DNA from: Teratosphaeria epicoccoides
Lineage: Eukaryota > Ascomycota > Dothideomycetes > Mycosphaerellales > Teratosphaeriaceae
Assembly (NCBI GenBank): GCA_021401465.1
Contig: JADDMT010000044.1
Span: 186,001-250,000 of the forward strand
DNA: 64,000 nt
Reading direction: 5' to 3'
The notes under the pieces are model-generated. The model saw only the letters and a list, made by a program, of their open reading frames with translations. It ran no database searches and was not told where the DNA came from. Shown here one piece after another: positions 1-10,406 of this stretch (positions are counted from its first letter, which is position 1; every line of letters starts with the position of its first letter). Position numbers and translations under genes: made by a program.

Positions 1-1
1 G

Positions 2-664
2 CTCAAAGAGCGTGAGCCAGTCGATAGCTCCCAGAGACGGAAAATATACCGCTTACCATATCCAACTCCGAATGTCTTCGCATCAATTATCAAAGGCGTG
101 TTAAAGTTCAACGGCTTTCAGTCGGCCCTGAGCATCTGTGAAGGTATGAGCCATGAAGGCTGGGGCCTTTGCATGAGCGGACTTGGGCCACTTCTTGTGG
201 ACTGCGCCGAACGAGGAGATTTGGATTCGGGTCTATCTGTCTGGCGTCAGATACAAGCACTCAAGATGCGGAGCACGAAGCGCAATGGTATGCAAGGGTT
301 TCAAGAAGAAGTGATTGCGTTGGAGAGCTACGCGGCGATGATTAAGCTATGCACAAAAACGAGGCAGAAAAGCATCTTTGAAGAAATTTGGATGCAGGCA
401 AACAGGGCGCATCCAACGAAGGGTAAACTTTTGGTGCAGCTGGTACAGCCGGACAAGGAAGTTCCCCAAGCACCACCTCTAGACGCTTTAGTCGAGACAG
501 TTGAGGGATTGCCGGAGGAGCCAGCAGTCATAACCTCGCAGCAAGCAAGTGTCGACGGGTCGAGCGATAAGCTAGGAAGCGATTCTGAATCCTCCGAGCC
601 GCAGACCGAAGACCTTCCACATCCGCAAAAGCCAAGGACCACAAGCAAGTCAGGCCACCCCTAG
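2..664 (+). CDS. PPR-repeat protein, C-terminal part (5' end outside window)
   Basis: The reading frame is open from the left edge to a TAG at 662-664, so the true start lies outside the window. The first GTG-type start at 98 is not a real start. The visible ~220 residues hold helical hairpins typical of pentatricopeptide repeats: one begins TPNVFASIIKGVLKFNG, a second LGPLLVDCAERGDLDSGL, and a third surrounds ESYAAMIKLCTKTRQKSIF. The last ~80 residues are polar, Ser/Glu/Pro-rich and probably disordered. PPR proteins usually bind organellar RNA and act in mitochondrial RNA processing or translation; that role here is family inference. No particular orthologue is recognised. Confidence 0.7.
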   Translation, partial: LKEREPVDSSQRRKIYRLPYPTPNVFASIIKGVLKFNGFQSALSICEGMSHEGWGLCMSGLGPLLVDCAERGDLDSGLSVWRQIQALKMRSTKRNGMQGFQEEVIALESYAAMIKLCTKTRQKSIFEEIWMQANRAHPTKGKLLVQLVQPDKEVPQAPPLDALVETVEGLPEEPAVITSQQASVDGSSDKLGSDSESSEPQTEDLPHPQKPRTTSKSGHP

Positions 665-2123
665 TGCCTCTTTCCATACTTCGATCTTGCCTACGCACGA
701 GCAGCTGATGGGACGGATGCCACCAAGCTACGAGCTGGACGACTACCAGCAAAGGGAGCGCCCGATGGCTTTGCGCGGGTGCCATCTTTGTACAGCGCGT
801 CAGTAATAAATTTGCATAGCGATGGCGTTCCCCGGCAACCATGGTTGACTTCTTTGAGGAATTGTATAGTGGATGGCTTGTGCATACGTAGAACATCGTC
901 AACGATTCAGCCACTCTTGGCTTACGTCTGTTCATGGAACGTGGGCACCTGACGTCCAGCCGTCGAAAAGATATTTGCGGCTCCCACCACGCAGCATGGA
1001 GGCCCTGCTTGAAGTCCTCATCCAGCGCGGCTGACCATGCATTTGCTTGCTGCGGCTCTGCTGCGTGCCGCGGGATGATTCTTGGCCGACCGAACATCAT
1101 CATCGCACAAAAGGGCATTGATTTAAGTACCAGATCAAAGGCGAAACGCTCACATAGCTCATTCTGTTCAGATGCCACGACTCACATCGCGAAGTGGCTC
1201 GGGACGTTATGTTGGTCGGTGGTTCGGTAACTCCTAGTGGCCGGCAACGTGCCTGCATATAGATTGTAGATTGCGCCAAGCGGTCGGTCGTGAAGGTCGC
1301 TGTTGCACCTTGTCTCGTGCCGCGAACGGAGAGCAAAATTGGACGCTCTAGGTCGTGCTGCTCAGCTATACAGCTGCCATTGACTCGTTGAGAAACAAAC
1401 GAGTTACAGAAACACCTTGAAACGCACGCAAAGCCTTGACACAACTTGAGCGATGTGAACAATGGATGTGTTTTAAAGCATTAGCCTTTTCTGCAATTTC
1501 GGATAGTTTTTTGAACGAATCAGCGCATTGTCGCATCGGCAACGATGGCGTGTGAACCCTCGTACCTTGCAGAAAGAGGCAAGACCGCTGTGCTCTAGCC
1601 CCGCCTATACGGTGCATCCCTGCTGAACTGTTGTCGCCGGCGGTCCATGCGCAATAGCAGAGCGCCAGGAACCCTGGGATGCGGTGGTAAGTGCTCCTTC
1701 CACTTTCCTCTCGTCTTTCGTCGTGCTTGCCGTTCGGTGCGGTGCAGGCAGGGGCATCACCAACAACACTCTTTCCATTTCCTTCCGTTCTGGGTCGTTT
1801 CACCGCAGTCAGAAGGTGCATCTGCTGCGCGACGTGAGTTGGTCGCGAGGTTGCAGTCCGACAATTCACCCTGTCCTAACCCACAACACCGACAACTGCT
1901 GTAACTGCACCTCCGAGTACCGAGACATTTTGTCGCTTCTTACTGCGCCATGCTGGACAGCATTCGATACATCAACGCGGCTGTCCTTCGCTGTTGAGAG
2001 GTGAAGGAACACAACCGAAGTCCTGCAATTCCGTGCTCCTACACGCGGCAACCACCTTGGAGTCTGGCGAGCGAGTTGCTTGAGTCCCGTCTTGGTGCGA
2101 GCTCAGTCTAGGGCGGACTTAAG
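665..2123. other. Intergenic, no supported gene
   Basis: About 1.46 kb between the PPR gene and the SH3 membrane protein gene. Several short ORFs exist on both strands (for example 1366-1869 on the minus strand) but none shows a recognisable domain or plausible splicing. A pyrimidine-rich stretch at about 1690-1800 is the sort of sequence found in fungal promoters and 5' UTRs and probably belongs to the downstream gene. Confidence 0.5.
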
Positions 2124-4042
2124 ATGTACCGGCATGGTGCCAACCACGACAGACCCGTGGATGGAGGTGTTTGTGGGCAGGAGGATCCAGGCCGGGCTTC
2201 AACGCGATGGCTGGACCAGAAGGACGATGCGCAGAGTCGGCGAACGACGAATCTACTTACACAGCGACGATTGCCACGAACTTTTGGCAATGCTACCGCA
2301 CTATTTGCACTTGTCGCACTTTGCACGCCAGCTGCAATGGCACAGACTTGCATATCACTCTCGGGCTCGACGGCATGCCCGGCCTTCAATGAATCCACAA
2401 TCTCAACAGACAGCACGCTTGTCGGATACTTTCCGTTCCTCTCCACTGTTACAGATGCAAAGTCTTTCGATTCTGGATTATCGAATTTCATCTCGCAGGC
2501 TTTCACCGAACAACAGTAAGCGCAAAATGTCGCAACTTCTTTGTAAATGCCATGCTGATGACCACCCGCAGTTATGGAACACTCATTGGCTGCTCCAATC
2601 TGAACCTCGCTAACACAACGGCTTACTATGCGAGATATACGACATCAGTCCTTTGCAATGCCATTGTCCAGAACTCCATAACGCCATGCGGTCTGACCGG
2701 TAACGCCACCAGACCGCTGTGTGCAGACTCCTGCGCGACATATGCGGAAAGCGAGGAGGCGATTACAAATAGCAATGTGTGCGGGACTCACGACTCGGGC
2801 TACTTGTCTCAGATCCGCGCGGACTTCACCAACTGTGCCTTGCCGGCCAATTCGCTGACCACTACATGTATCGAGGCCGTGGTCAATCAGCCAGACAATT
2901 GTGGCTATGGCTCGAACATTGGTGGTCTGTGCTCATACTGCGCATCGAGCAGCGAAAATGCCACTGACTCTTGCTGTGTGTACTCTAACACTACTACCCG
3001 ATGCGAGGGCGTTGTGTTGCCTGTCATCGCTACGTCGTCTCTGCAGCCCGTCACAACATCGATGATCACATCCGCTGCTGGCTCATCGGCAACGAGTGCG
3101 GCAGCGGCGGCAGCGAGTGCCTCTCACCGAGGCTTGACTGGAGGTCAGATCGCCGGTATCGTTATAGGCTCAGTTCTCGGCGCCCTGCTCTTGCTGGCTC
3201 TATTGATTGGGGGCTGTATCCTGCTTAGGCGACGGCGCAATAGCAGCCCTCCAACCAGTATCTTCAATCAGCCAGCAACGACACGTCAACAGCCACCAAT
3301 GGCGTATAATGACGGCGCAAGGGATGTAGGAGCAGGCATGGGAGTTCTTGGCGGCGGTCGAGTTGCGAGAATGGCTGCGCTTGAAGGTGAAAGTGCAGAG
3401 GATCGCAATCGCGGTGGCTATGATGCTATGGGCGGGTACAGTGGCTACGATGCTATGGGAGGGTACAGTGGCTATCGTAAGTCGACGTCTGACGAAGAGG
3501 AGAGCACGCCGGGATCAAGAGGCGTTCTAAACCTTGCGCCACCACCAAAGCGTAGTGGCTCTCTTTCCAGTGGCTCACAGCTGGCGTTCGCGGGCCTGGA
3601 GGAGACATCGCCCAGCACTAACGCGGATTACACATCACCGGAGTCTCAAGGCCACAGCGAGCAGCTCGGATTTTTCAAAGACTATTACTCCCAGGATGAA
3701 ATACATCCAGGCGATCATGTATCCACCCTTTGGGCTTACGAGCCGAGAGCAGCGGACGAATTCCATCTCGAACGCGGCGACATGATCAAAGTGGTAGGCA
3801 TTTGGGACGATGGCTGGGCGACAGGTGTGCGCGTCAGGTCCAAAGCGGAAGACTGGCGGCCAGAGGGCAAAACGCAACGTGACAGCGGCATGTCTAATGG
3901 CAGCTCTCGCCCGCCAGACACATCTGATGGCGAAGGTGAAGTCAAGGCTTTCCCGCTAGTCTGCGCCTGTCTCCCACAGCACTGGCGAAAGACCATTGAG
4001 GGAGACTCGACAGAAGGCTCAGGACCACCGAACCTCGACTAG
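2124..4042 (+). CDS. Transmembrane protein with Cys-rich ectodomain and C-terminal SH3 domain
   Basis: Two exons, 2124-2515 and 2572-4042, flank a 56-nt intron (GTAAGC...CAG). A hydrophobic stretch (ALFALVALCTPAAMAQ, about residues 58-73) resembles a signal peptide but sits ~50 residues into the frame. Either the 2124 ATG is not the real start, an upstream intron is missed, or the segment is a signal anchor. The Cys- and Asn-rich ectodomain has many NxT/S sites. It is followed by a Ser/Ala spacer, a strong membrane helix (IAGIVIGSVLGALLLLALLI) and basic stop-transfer residues. The cytoplasmic tail has a short GGYSGYDAM duplication and ends in an SH3 domain (HVSTLWAYEPRAADEF, WDDGWATG, AFPLVCACLP). 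The architecture is Fus1-like and suggests a cell-surface adaptor in polarity or wall signalling; the role is inference. Confidence 0.8.
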
Positions 4043-4704
4043 TCTGTCCGAAACCATCTATTGCAGCATCCCATGCTACGACTCTCACGGCATAGCGCGG
4101 CGCATGTACTCCAAAGCGTTCTGGCGAGCGATCTATTATGACGGCTCCACCCTTCCTTTTATGAACTTCCAATCATAATGTCTGGGTTCAACACTACCCC
4201 TTGACGGAAAACACTTTGATGGATTATGTTCTTAACAGCCACTTCACAGCTAGCCAATTGATTTTAATGGCTCAGCTTTCTGAATACCCGACTTCTTGTG
4301 GCCAAGAAGCGTACAGCATATTTTCGCAAATGCAGCTCCTTGAGCTGCAGCGGTTTGCACACCGCCAGAATTGGAGTGGATAAGAATACAGCCATAATCT
4401 GGCCCGTGGCCTCCTGTCGCGAACGTGGCACGCAAGCTCGTTGGGCATTCGAGATACCACTCCGATGTACAGAAGAAGCTTAATGTAAATATTATTAGCT
4501 GGAAGTAGAAGACATGTGTGTCTGTTCTCAACCTGAGCGCTGGAAGGCAGACAGGAGAAGCGCGGATAACTCCATAGGATGCGACCAATCATAACCCATG
4601 AAGATATTTCGCGGTCAAATGCCTCGAACGGGTATACGCATAGCAACCTCTCGTCCCAGCGATCCAGAATCTTGTCATGGCTATAGCCTCCTGAGCGAAG
4701 ATGA
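4043..4704. other. Intergenic, no supported gene
   Basis: About 660 bp between the SH3 protein and the hemerythrin gene. The overlapping short ORFs on both strands lack family features. I see nothing specific. Confidence 0.5.
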
Positions 4705-5496
4705 ATGCGCTTCATGGACAAGCCGCTGTTTCGAGAGTCCCTCGTGCACTGTGCTTCCAAACGAGCAGCCGCTACAGTCCGCACGTTCCCGGGTTTCCAC
4801 CATAATGAATCATTCAGCACCGCTGGTCGCAATTGCAACCGCGTCATGGAGCAGCCGTTCGTAGAGATGTCGAAGGAGGGTGTGTCAAAGACCGACGAGC
4901 CAACGAAGGCTGCAGCACCGAAGAAAGAAGAGCAGGCAGTGAAGATGTCCGACCACGAATTCGGAATCTACAATCGGATGAGTACGTATCCTGATGGTTG
5001 GCTGGGCATTTGAGACATTGCCTGGCCTCTGACCTATCACTCTGCAGGTGAGCACATGGACATGTTCCACGAAAACTTCCGCGGCTCCTGGAACCTCCTG
5101 CACGGCGCGGCTGCATCTGGCAAACGCCCACAAGGCATGAGCATTCGCGCGTTTCTCAACGTCGGAGAGGAGTTCTGCCATCATTTGACGATTCATCACA
5201 CGATAGAAGAGCAGCATATTTTCCCTATACTGGCGCGGAAGATGCCGGCGTTTAGGAAGGAGTTGGAGTTGTTGACTCAGCATAAGAAGATTCATGAGGG
5301 GTTGGATAAGTTTGAGGTGTATTTAAGGGAGTGTAAGAGTGGGGAGAGGGCGTTGAGGATGAAGGAGATGGGGGAGGTGATGGAGGCGTTTGGAAAGGTT
5401 TTGTGGGAGCATCTTGACGATGAGGTCAGGGAGTTGAGGGCGGAGAATATGAAGAGGTATTGGACGGTGGAGGAGATGAGGAGGTTGCCGATGTGA
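4705..5496 (+). CDS. Hemerythrin-like HHE domain protein
   Basis: Exons 4705-4981 and 5048-5496 flank a 66-nt intron (GTACGT...CTGCAG). Splicing restores the helix-1 sequence SDHEFGIYNRMSEHMDMFHE expected of the family and gives 241 residues. The four-helix HHE fold is supported by ordered ligand-type residues: DHE and EHMDMFH in helix 1, HHLTIHHTIEEQHIFP in helix 2, HKKIHEGL in helix 3 and WEHLDDE in helix 4. Such domains bind a di-iron centre and sense or carry oxygen or iron; the substrate is not known here. The first ~60 residues are basic and could be a mitochondrial presequence, or translation may start at ATG 4846 or 4867. The C-terminal half has unusually G-rich wobble use compared with its neighbours. 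Confidence 0.85.
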
Positions 5497-5990
5497 GGAC
5501 GAAAGGTCGGTCTGGGATAGTCGGTGTGGTGGTGTAGCGAAGATGTGCTTCGGCTGTTGTTGACTCTTCCAGCTAACGTTCTGAACATCCTACCAGCCGG
5601 GCACAGTCAACCGTTTGACAAGCCACTCCTTCGCGTCAGCAGGTGGTCGATCACATTGAGAAGCATCTCACTGTCTAACGAAGCAGTGGTCATTTGACGA
5701 AGCACTTTTTGGCATCAGCAAGCTAATAAGGAGCAGCTTACTGTTTAGCAAAGCACTTATATTGCGTCAGCAGCCGCGCCGCCCAGACGACTAGCTCGTT
5801 GAACTCGTGAGACATCAGATGGGAAATGTTAGCTGGGAAGTTTGGTAAAACCCTGTACTTCATCCAACACGACTTCAGCATATAGAGCACGATATGAGCT
5901 AGCTCCATGGACATCCGTTGTCCTCAATCAAGCCACCAACTCCATCGCTAACTCTCAAGGACCTGATCTGCACGACCGGAATCGATCAGA
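5497..5990. other. Intergenic with degenerate short repeats
   Basis: About 490 bp between the convergent hemerythrin and GCN3 genes. Between about 5630 and 5780 there are loosely repeated motifs of the form CGTCAGCA...ACTGT.TA.C.AAGCA, spaced 80-100 bp apart. No ORF is supported. Confidence 0.4.
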
Positions 5991-7022
5991 CTAAAACCAT
6001 ATCTTGATCAACTCCTCGCTGACCGCACTTGGCAGCAGCACGCCACTCTCTGTGATAATGCCCGAGATTAGATGCGGAGGCGTGTAGTCCACTGCGTCCT
6101 CGGGTGCACTCTGAAGGACTTGTTTGCCCTCCTTCTCATCTAAATCGGCAATACCCTCATCACGGTCAAGTTTTTGGTCAGCGACTGACCCTTGTGATGT
6201 TCGGAAGTCCACGATGTTCTGCCCAATCCCCAGATCCTGCTGATTGAGCGGATATAGCCTTACAAACTTGTGACTCTCCGAGACCACGTACACGGGCTTC
6301 CCAGCCGCCTTAGCCAGAGTAGCAAGTTGTAATGTTCCCAGTCTGCTAACAATTCCACCATCTTCCAGCACACCCTCTGCGCCGACGAAGCATTGCGTAA
6401 TCTGATGCATGCAGTACGCAACAGCTGTAGGTGGTATGGTGGCGACAGGGATGTCTCTTTCCCTCAGAGCTTGGATATTAGCTTCGCTCTCGCTCTCCTC
6501 TGCGCTTGCTGACGACGGCGAGACAACGTAAATGACTCTGAAGCGTATACTGCCTCTCCCACTGTCGTTGGTCGACTCTGCCGCACTTTTCAACAAAGAG
6601 CCTACAACCCTCGATCCTCCGTTAGTGAGAACTGTGTTGCCGTCTCGAATGAAACCCTTGCCAAAGCTCGCGATGGTCTCTCGAGCGGCCTTGGCTCTTT
6701 CGACAAACAGCCGTCCGTTCTGCACCAGATGGTTCCGAATTTGATCGAAGTCACCTCTGGCGCTTGGTCGCTGCAGGTTGGCTATGAGATATTGTTGAAA
6801 GAGATCTGTCCCTGCTGAGAGCGATATGGGGTTTGAGACACTTCGTTTGAGTTGTGCAGTGAGTCTCGAGACCAGGTCGAGTGTTTCTGATACGGTGGAT
6901 GCGGAAGTGTTCGAGATGCCGACGATCAGAGCTTCGATCGCTGCGACAGGCATCGTCAGCTCTGGGTCCTCGGCGATGAGCCTGTGGTATGTTGCCACGA
7001 CGTCGAAGTCGGAGGAAGCCAT
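5991..7022 (-). CDS. GCN3: Translation initiation factor eIF2B alpha subunit
   Basis: A single-exon frame of 343 residues, within the usual range for eIF2B alpha. It has an N-terminal helical region followed by the Rossmann-like domain shared by eIF2B alpha/beta/delta subunits. Family segments include GKGFIRDGNTVLTNGGSRVV, HQITQCFVGAEGVLEDGGIV and AAGKPVYVVSESHKFVRLYP. eIF2B is the guanine-nucleotide exchange factor of eIF2. The alpha subunit dimerises the decamer and senses phosphorylated eIF2 during amino-acid starvation. An acidic, low-complexity insert (about residues 275-310) lies just before the conserved end DYTPPHLISGIITE. The gene is divergent from CCT1, with 213 bp between start codons. 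Confidence 0.95.
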   Translation of the reverse strand: MASSDFDVVATYHRLIAEDPELTMPVAAIEALIVGISNTSASTVSETLDLVSRLTAQLKRSVSNPISLSAGTDLFQQYLIANLQRPSARGDFDQIRNHLVQNGRLFVERAKAARETIASFGKGFIRDGNTVLTNGGSRVVGSLLKSAAESTNDSGRGSIRFRVIYVVSPSSASAEESESEANIQALRERDIPVATIPPTAVAYCMHQITQCFVGAEGVLEDGGIVSRLGTLQLATLAKAAGKPVYVVSESHKFVRLYPLNQQDLGIGQNIVDFRTSQGSVADQKLDRDEGIADLDEKEGKQVLQSAPEDAVDYTPPHLISGIITESGVLLPSAVSEELIKIWF

Positions 7023-7235
7023 CGTGATTGCTATACTCGACTAATGCTTGAATGCTTCTCGCTGTTGCACGCTCAGAACGGAACAAGGAAACATGAATGG
7101 AATGTATTCTGTACCTCGCGATTGAGTCATGTCGCGCTAACTTTCTCCCGCGTGTCGAGCTTTGAAGACGCGCCAAAAATGTTGCATTCGATAAAGTACC
7201 AGGGGCTCACACGACTACACTAATCAGAAGCCTCG
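7023..7235. promoter_or_regulatory. Shared promoter region of GCN3 and CCT1
   Basis: Only 213 bp separate the start codons of the divergent GCN3 and CCT1 genes, so both core promoters must lie here or overlap the coding ends. I see no clear TATA box. Co-regulation of these two protein-synthesis and folding genes is an inference from layout. Confidence 0.5.
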
Positions 7236-9061
7236 ATGGCAGGCATCTTCGACCAGCCGCGCAATGGCGGCACTCTCTTCCTTGGTGGCCAAAAGATTAG
7301 CGGAGCGGACATCAGAGATCAGAACGTGTTGGCCACACAAGCCATCGCCAATATCGTGAAGTCGTCCTTCGGCCCCAGCGGACTGGACAAGATGATGGTG
7401 GACGATATTGGTGACGTGACGGTGACAAATGACGGCGCAACGATTCTCTCATTACTCAGTGTGGACCATCCAGCGGGCAAGATCTTGGTGGACTTGGCAC
7501 AGCAACAGGATAAGGAGGTCGGAGACGGAACGACCAGCGTGGTCCTCATAGCGGCGGAGCTCCTGAGAAGAGCAAACGAGCTTGTGAAGATGAGAATACA
7601 CCCGACTACCATCATCACCGGCTACAGGCTGGCACTGCGTGAGGCTGTGCGATATATGAACGAGAATGTCAGCACGAAGGTGGAGACGTTGGGCCGCGAA
7701 TCGCTCATCAACATTGCGAAAACCTCCATGAGCAGCAAGATCATCGGCGCGGATTCTGATTTCTTTGCGAATATGGTTGTGGACGCCATCAGCAGCGTGA
7801 AGACCACCAATGCGAGGAATGAGGTGAAGTACCCGGTTAAGGCTGTCAACATCCTCAAGGCACACGGCAAGAGCGCAACGGAGTCAGTACTGGTCAAGGG
7901 GTATGCCTTGAACTGCACAGTCGCATCGCAAGCCATGAAGACGAGGATCACGGACGCCAAGATCGCTGTATTGGATATGAACTTCCAGAAAGAGAGGCTG
8001 AAGATGGGCGTGAATGTCGTCATAGATGACCCGGCACAATTAGAGAAGATTAGAGAGAGGGAATCGAGCATCGTAATTGAGCGCATTGACATGATCTTGA
8101 AGTCGGGCGCCAACGTCGTGCTGACCACGAAGGGCATCGACGACATGTGTCTGAAACATTTTGTGGAGAAAGGCGTGATTGGTGTGAGACGATGCAAGAA
8201 GGAGGATCTCAGAAGGATAGCAAAGGCGACTGGTGCTACTATGGTCGGCACGCTTGCAGATATGAACGGCGATGAATCATTCGACCCGAAGAACTTAGGC
8301 CAGGCAGAGGAGGTGACACAGGAGAGAATCAGCGACGATGAGTGCATTCTCGTCAAGGGTCCAAAGGTGCACACCGCCTCTTCGATCATCTTGCGAGGGC
8401 CGAATGAGTACTCTCTTGATGAGATGGAGCGTTCAGTTCACGATTCGTTGTCGGCTGTCAAGAGGACATTAGAGTCGGGCAGGATAGTGCCAGGTGGGGG
8501 AGCGGTCGAGACTGCATTGCACATCTACCTCGAAGAGTGGGCGACCAGCGTTGTAAGTCAAAACCATTGGCAAAGGTCACCGATTGCTAACAAGAGCAAC
8601 AGGGTTCAAGAGAGCAGATGGCCATTGGCGCCTTCGCTCAGTCTCTCCTCGCCATCCCTACCATTCTCGCCGTCAACGCTGCAAAAGACAGCTCTGAACT
8701 CGTTGCCCAGCTGCGCTCTCGCCATGCGCTCTCACAACGGACGTCAGATCCATCACCAAATGCTCACGGACCAGCACAGACGAATGGTCAACCACCCGCA
8801 CCGTCCAAGACTCCCTCACAGCAAGCTTTGGACTCCGAAGCAAAGGCGCTTGCCAAGGCGAAAGGCTACAAGAACTACGGTCTTGACCTTGTCAAAGGGC
8901 GTGTGCATGACTGCGTGAAGGCTGGTGTGCTTGAGCCCAGCATGTCGAAAGTGAAGCAGCTCAAGTCGGCTGTGGAGGCTTGTGTGGCAATCATGAGGAT
9001 CGATACTTTGATCAAGCTGGACCCGGAGCGGAGGGGCGAGGATGATGGGCATGGCCACTAG
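7236..9061 (+). CDS. CCT1: T-complex chaperonin TCP-1 alpha subunit
   Basis: Exons 7236-8552 and 8603-9061; the 50-nt intron (GTAAGT...CAG) contains a perfect TGCTAAC branch site. Splicing gives [20 protein letters not shown] and a 591-residue protein. It is one of eight subunits of the cytosolic CCT/TRiC ring that folds actin and tubulin using ATP. Group II chaperonin signatures are present: [28 protein letters not shown], the ATP-binding [12 protein letters not shown] (about residues 92-103) and [11 protein letters not shown]. The C-terminal equatorial domain carries a Pro/Ser/Gln-rich insert (about residues 475-515), making the protein a little longer than the typical ~555-570 residues. 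It ends in an acidic, His-rich tail. Confidence 0.95.
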
Positions 9062-9657
9062 ACGTATCGGTGGTTGATGTACCGAATCGCGTACACATGG
9101 CTGCCATGCAGTACTGTATAGATACCTTTGCTGTCCACGTGTAGAGCTTTGGGACGCGAGAAATGAAAGCGCGGTTTCACGTAGGCTCTGCGGTGCCGTG
9201 GCTGGCTCCGCATGTGCGCATCACGGGTCTCAGGCTCAATGTGGCAACAAGCACTGCTCGACTTCTCAAGTTCTCGGGTCGTGTGGGTACGTGGTGTTTC
9301 GGCAATGCCGTGGCTCCACAAGCTATATCATTTGATCGGTGATCGGGCTCGGATGACAGCAGTGGCGGAGTTGCGCGTGACACTGGAGCGCCCCTTTGAG
9401 AAGGAGCCGGAGCTGTCGGCGAGCTCGTGCAGCCCCAACATCCTGCAGCCGCCCTGGCGAGAATCGCATTTCAGGCGCACATTCCGGCATGTCGAGCTCG
9501 TAGCCGATGCCCGACCCTCAATTTTGAGCCGCGAATCGTATGCTGATCCATATAAATCCGTCTGGGCCAGGTCGCTACCCGCTTCGGTTCAGGAGCCCGG
9601 CCACCACTACAACAAAGTCTTCGCCTGACTGTGTCGGCAGTGTAGACCACCTCAACC
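9062..9657. other. Intergenic; TATA-like element near 9549
   Basis: About 600 bp downstream of CCT1. The sequence CATATAAATCC near 9549 lies ~105 bp before the ATG at 9658 and resembles a TATA box. No other support for a gene. Confidence 0.35.
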
Positions 9658-9843
9658 ATGGCTGCTACTGCGGCCTCAGCTCGAAGATGGGTGCAAGATG
9701 ACGTAGCAGCATACCGTCTAAGGAAAGACAAACTCGAGACCTGGCTGGAGACAAAGTTTCCAAAAAGCACCTATGGACATAACAGCTTTAGGGTCTCGGT
9801 TAGTCGCTATCAGAGTCGATGCGCGTCCAGATCGATGGGCTGA
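9658..9843 (+). other. Doubtful short ORF, possible remnant exon
   Basis: The ATG at 9658 has a good fungal context (CTCAACCATGGCTG) and sits ~105 bp after a TATA-like sequence. It opens 61 codons of plausible composition, with a charged helix (AAYRLRKDKLETWLETKFP) and then a degraded-looking Ser/Arg tail ending in TGA at 9841-9843. No downstream exon could be joined convincingly. It may be the first exon of a lost gene, perhaps related to the neighbouring CorA-like or kinase genes, or just noise. No function is assigned. Confidence 0.25.
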
Positions 9844-10406
9844 CGGCCACAAGCTCGTGTCGGACAGTTATACATTCGCGGTTCCAAGGCGACTGACTGA
9901 AGTATGGCCACCACTCGCCTTTCCCTCAGCTTTGCTCCGCCTCTGACTCATAGCAGGCTGAGAAAGATGACATCTCTGATCTTCGTGAGGAAGACCCTTG
10001 AACGATCTTTCCCGTTTGGCTGGATGCTGTGCGGCTTATACCGCTTTCGGCAACGCACGGCGGGACGCTTGTGGTTCATCATACAGCCTTGCGGCTGAGC
10101 GTGCCTGACGGGTGCAATGACTGCTGCATCGCGGTGGGATGTACTGTATGCGCACTGCCACTATCGACACAGGGCGGCAGCACAACTTCCTTCATCACTT
10201 CATGGCTCGATTGCGACCCCGGCGGCGCGTTGCATGCCCGCTGGTCATGGCGTCTTGCCTCAGGCAGTGTACGGAGTCTTATGCAATGATGGTCTATAAG
10301 TGAGGAGTACCATGCTCTCCATGGCTCTCGGTCATATCATCACTGCATCGCAAGACTGTCTGATCCCCAAGGACCAAAGCACAAAACTCGAAGAACGAGC
10401 GAGACC
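9844..10406. other. Intergenic, no supported gene
   Basis: About 560 bp before the CorA-like gene. The short ORFs here have no recognisable domains. Confidence 0.4.

Noticed and set aside
1366..1869. Minus-strand 167-codon ORF
   Set aside because: No recognised domain, no good ATG context or introns, and it lies in a probable promoter/UTR region.
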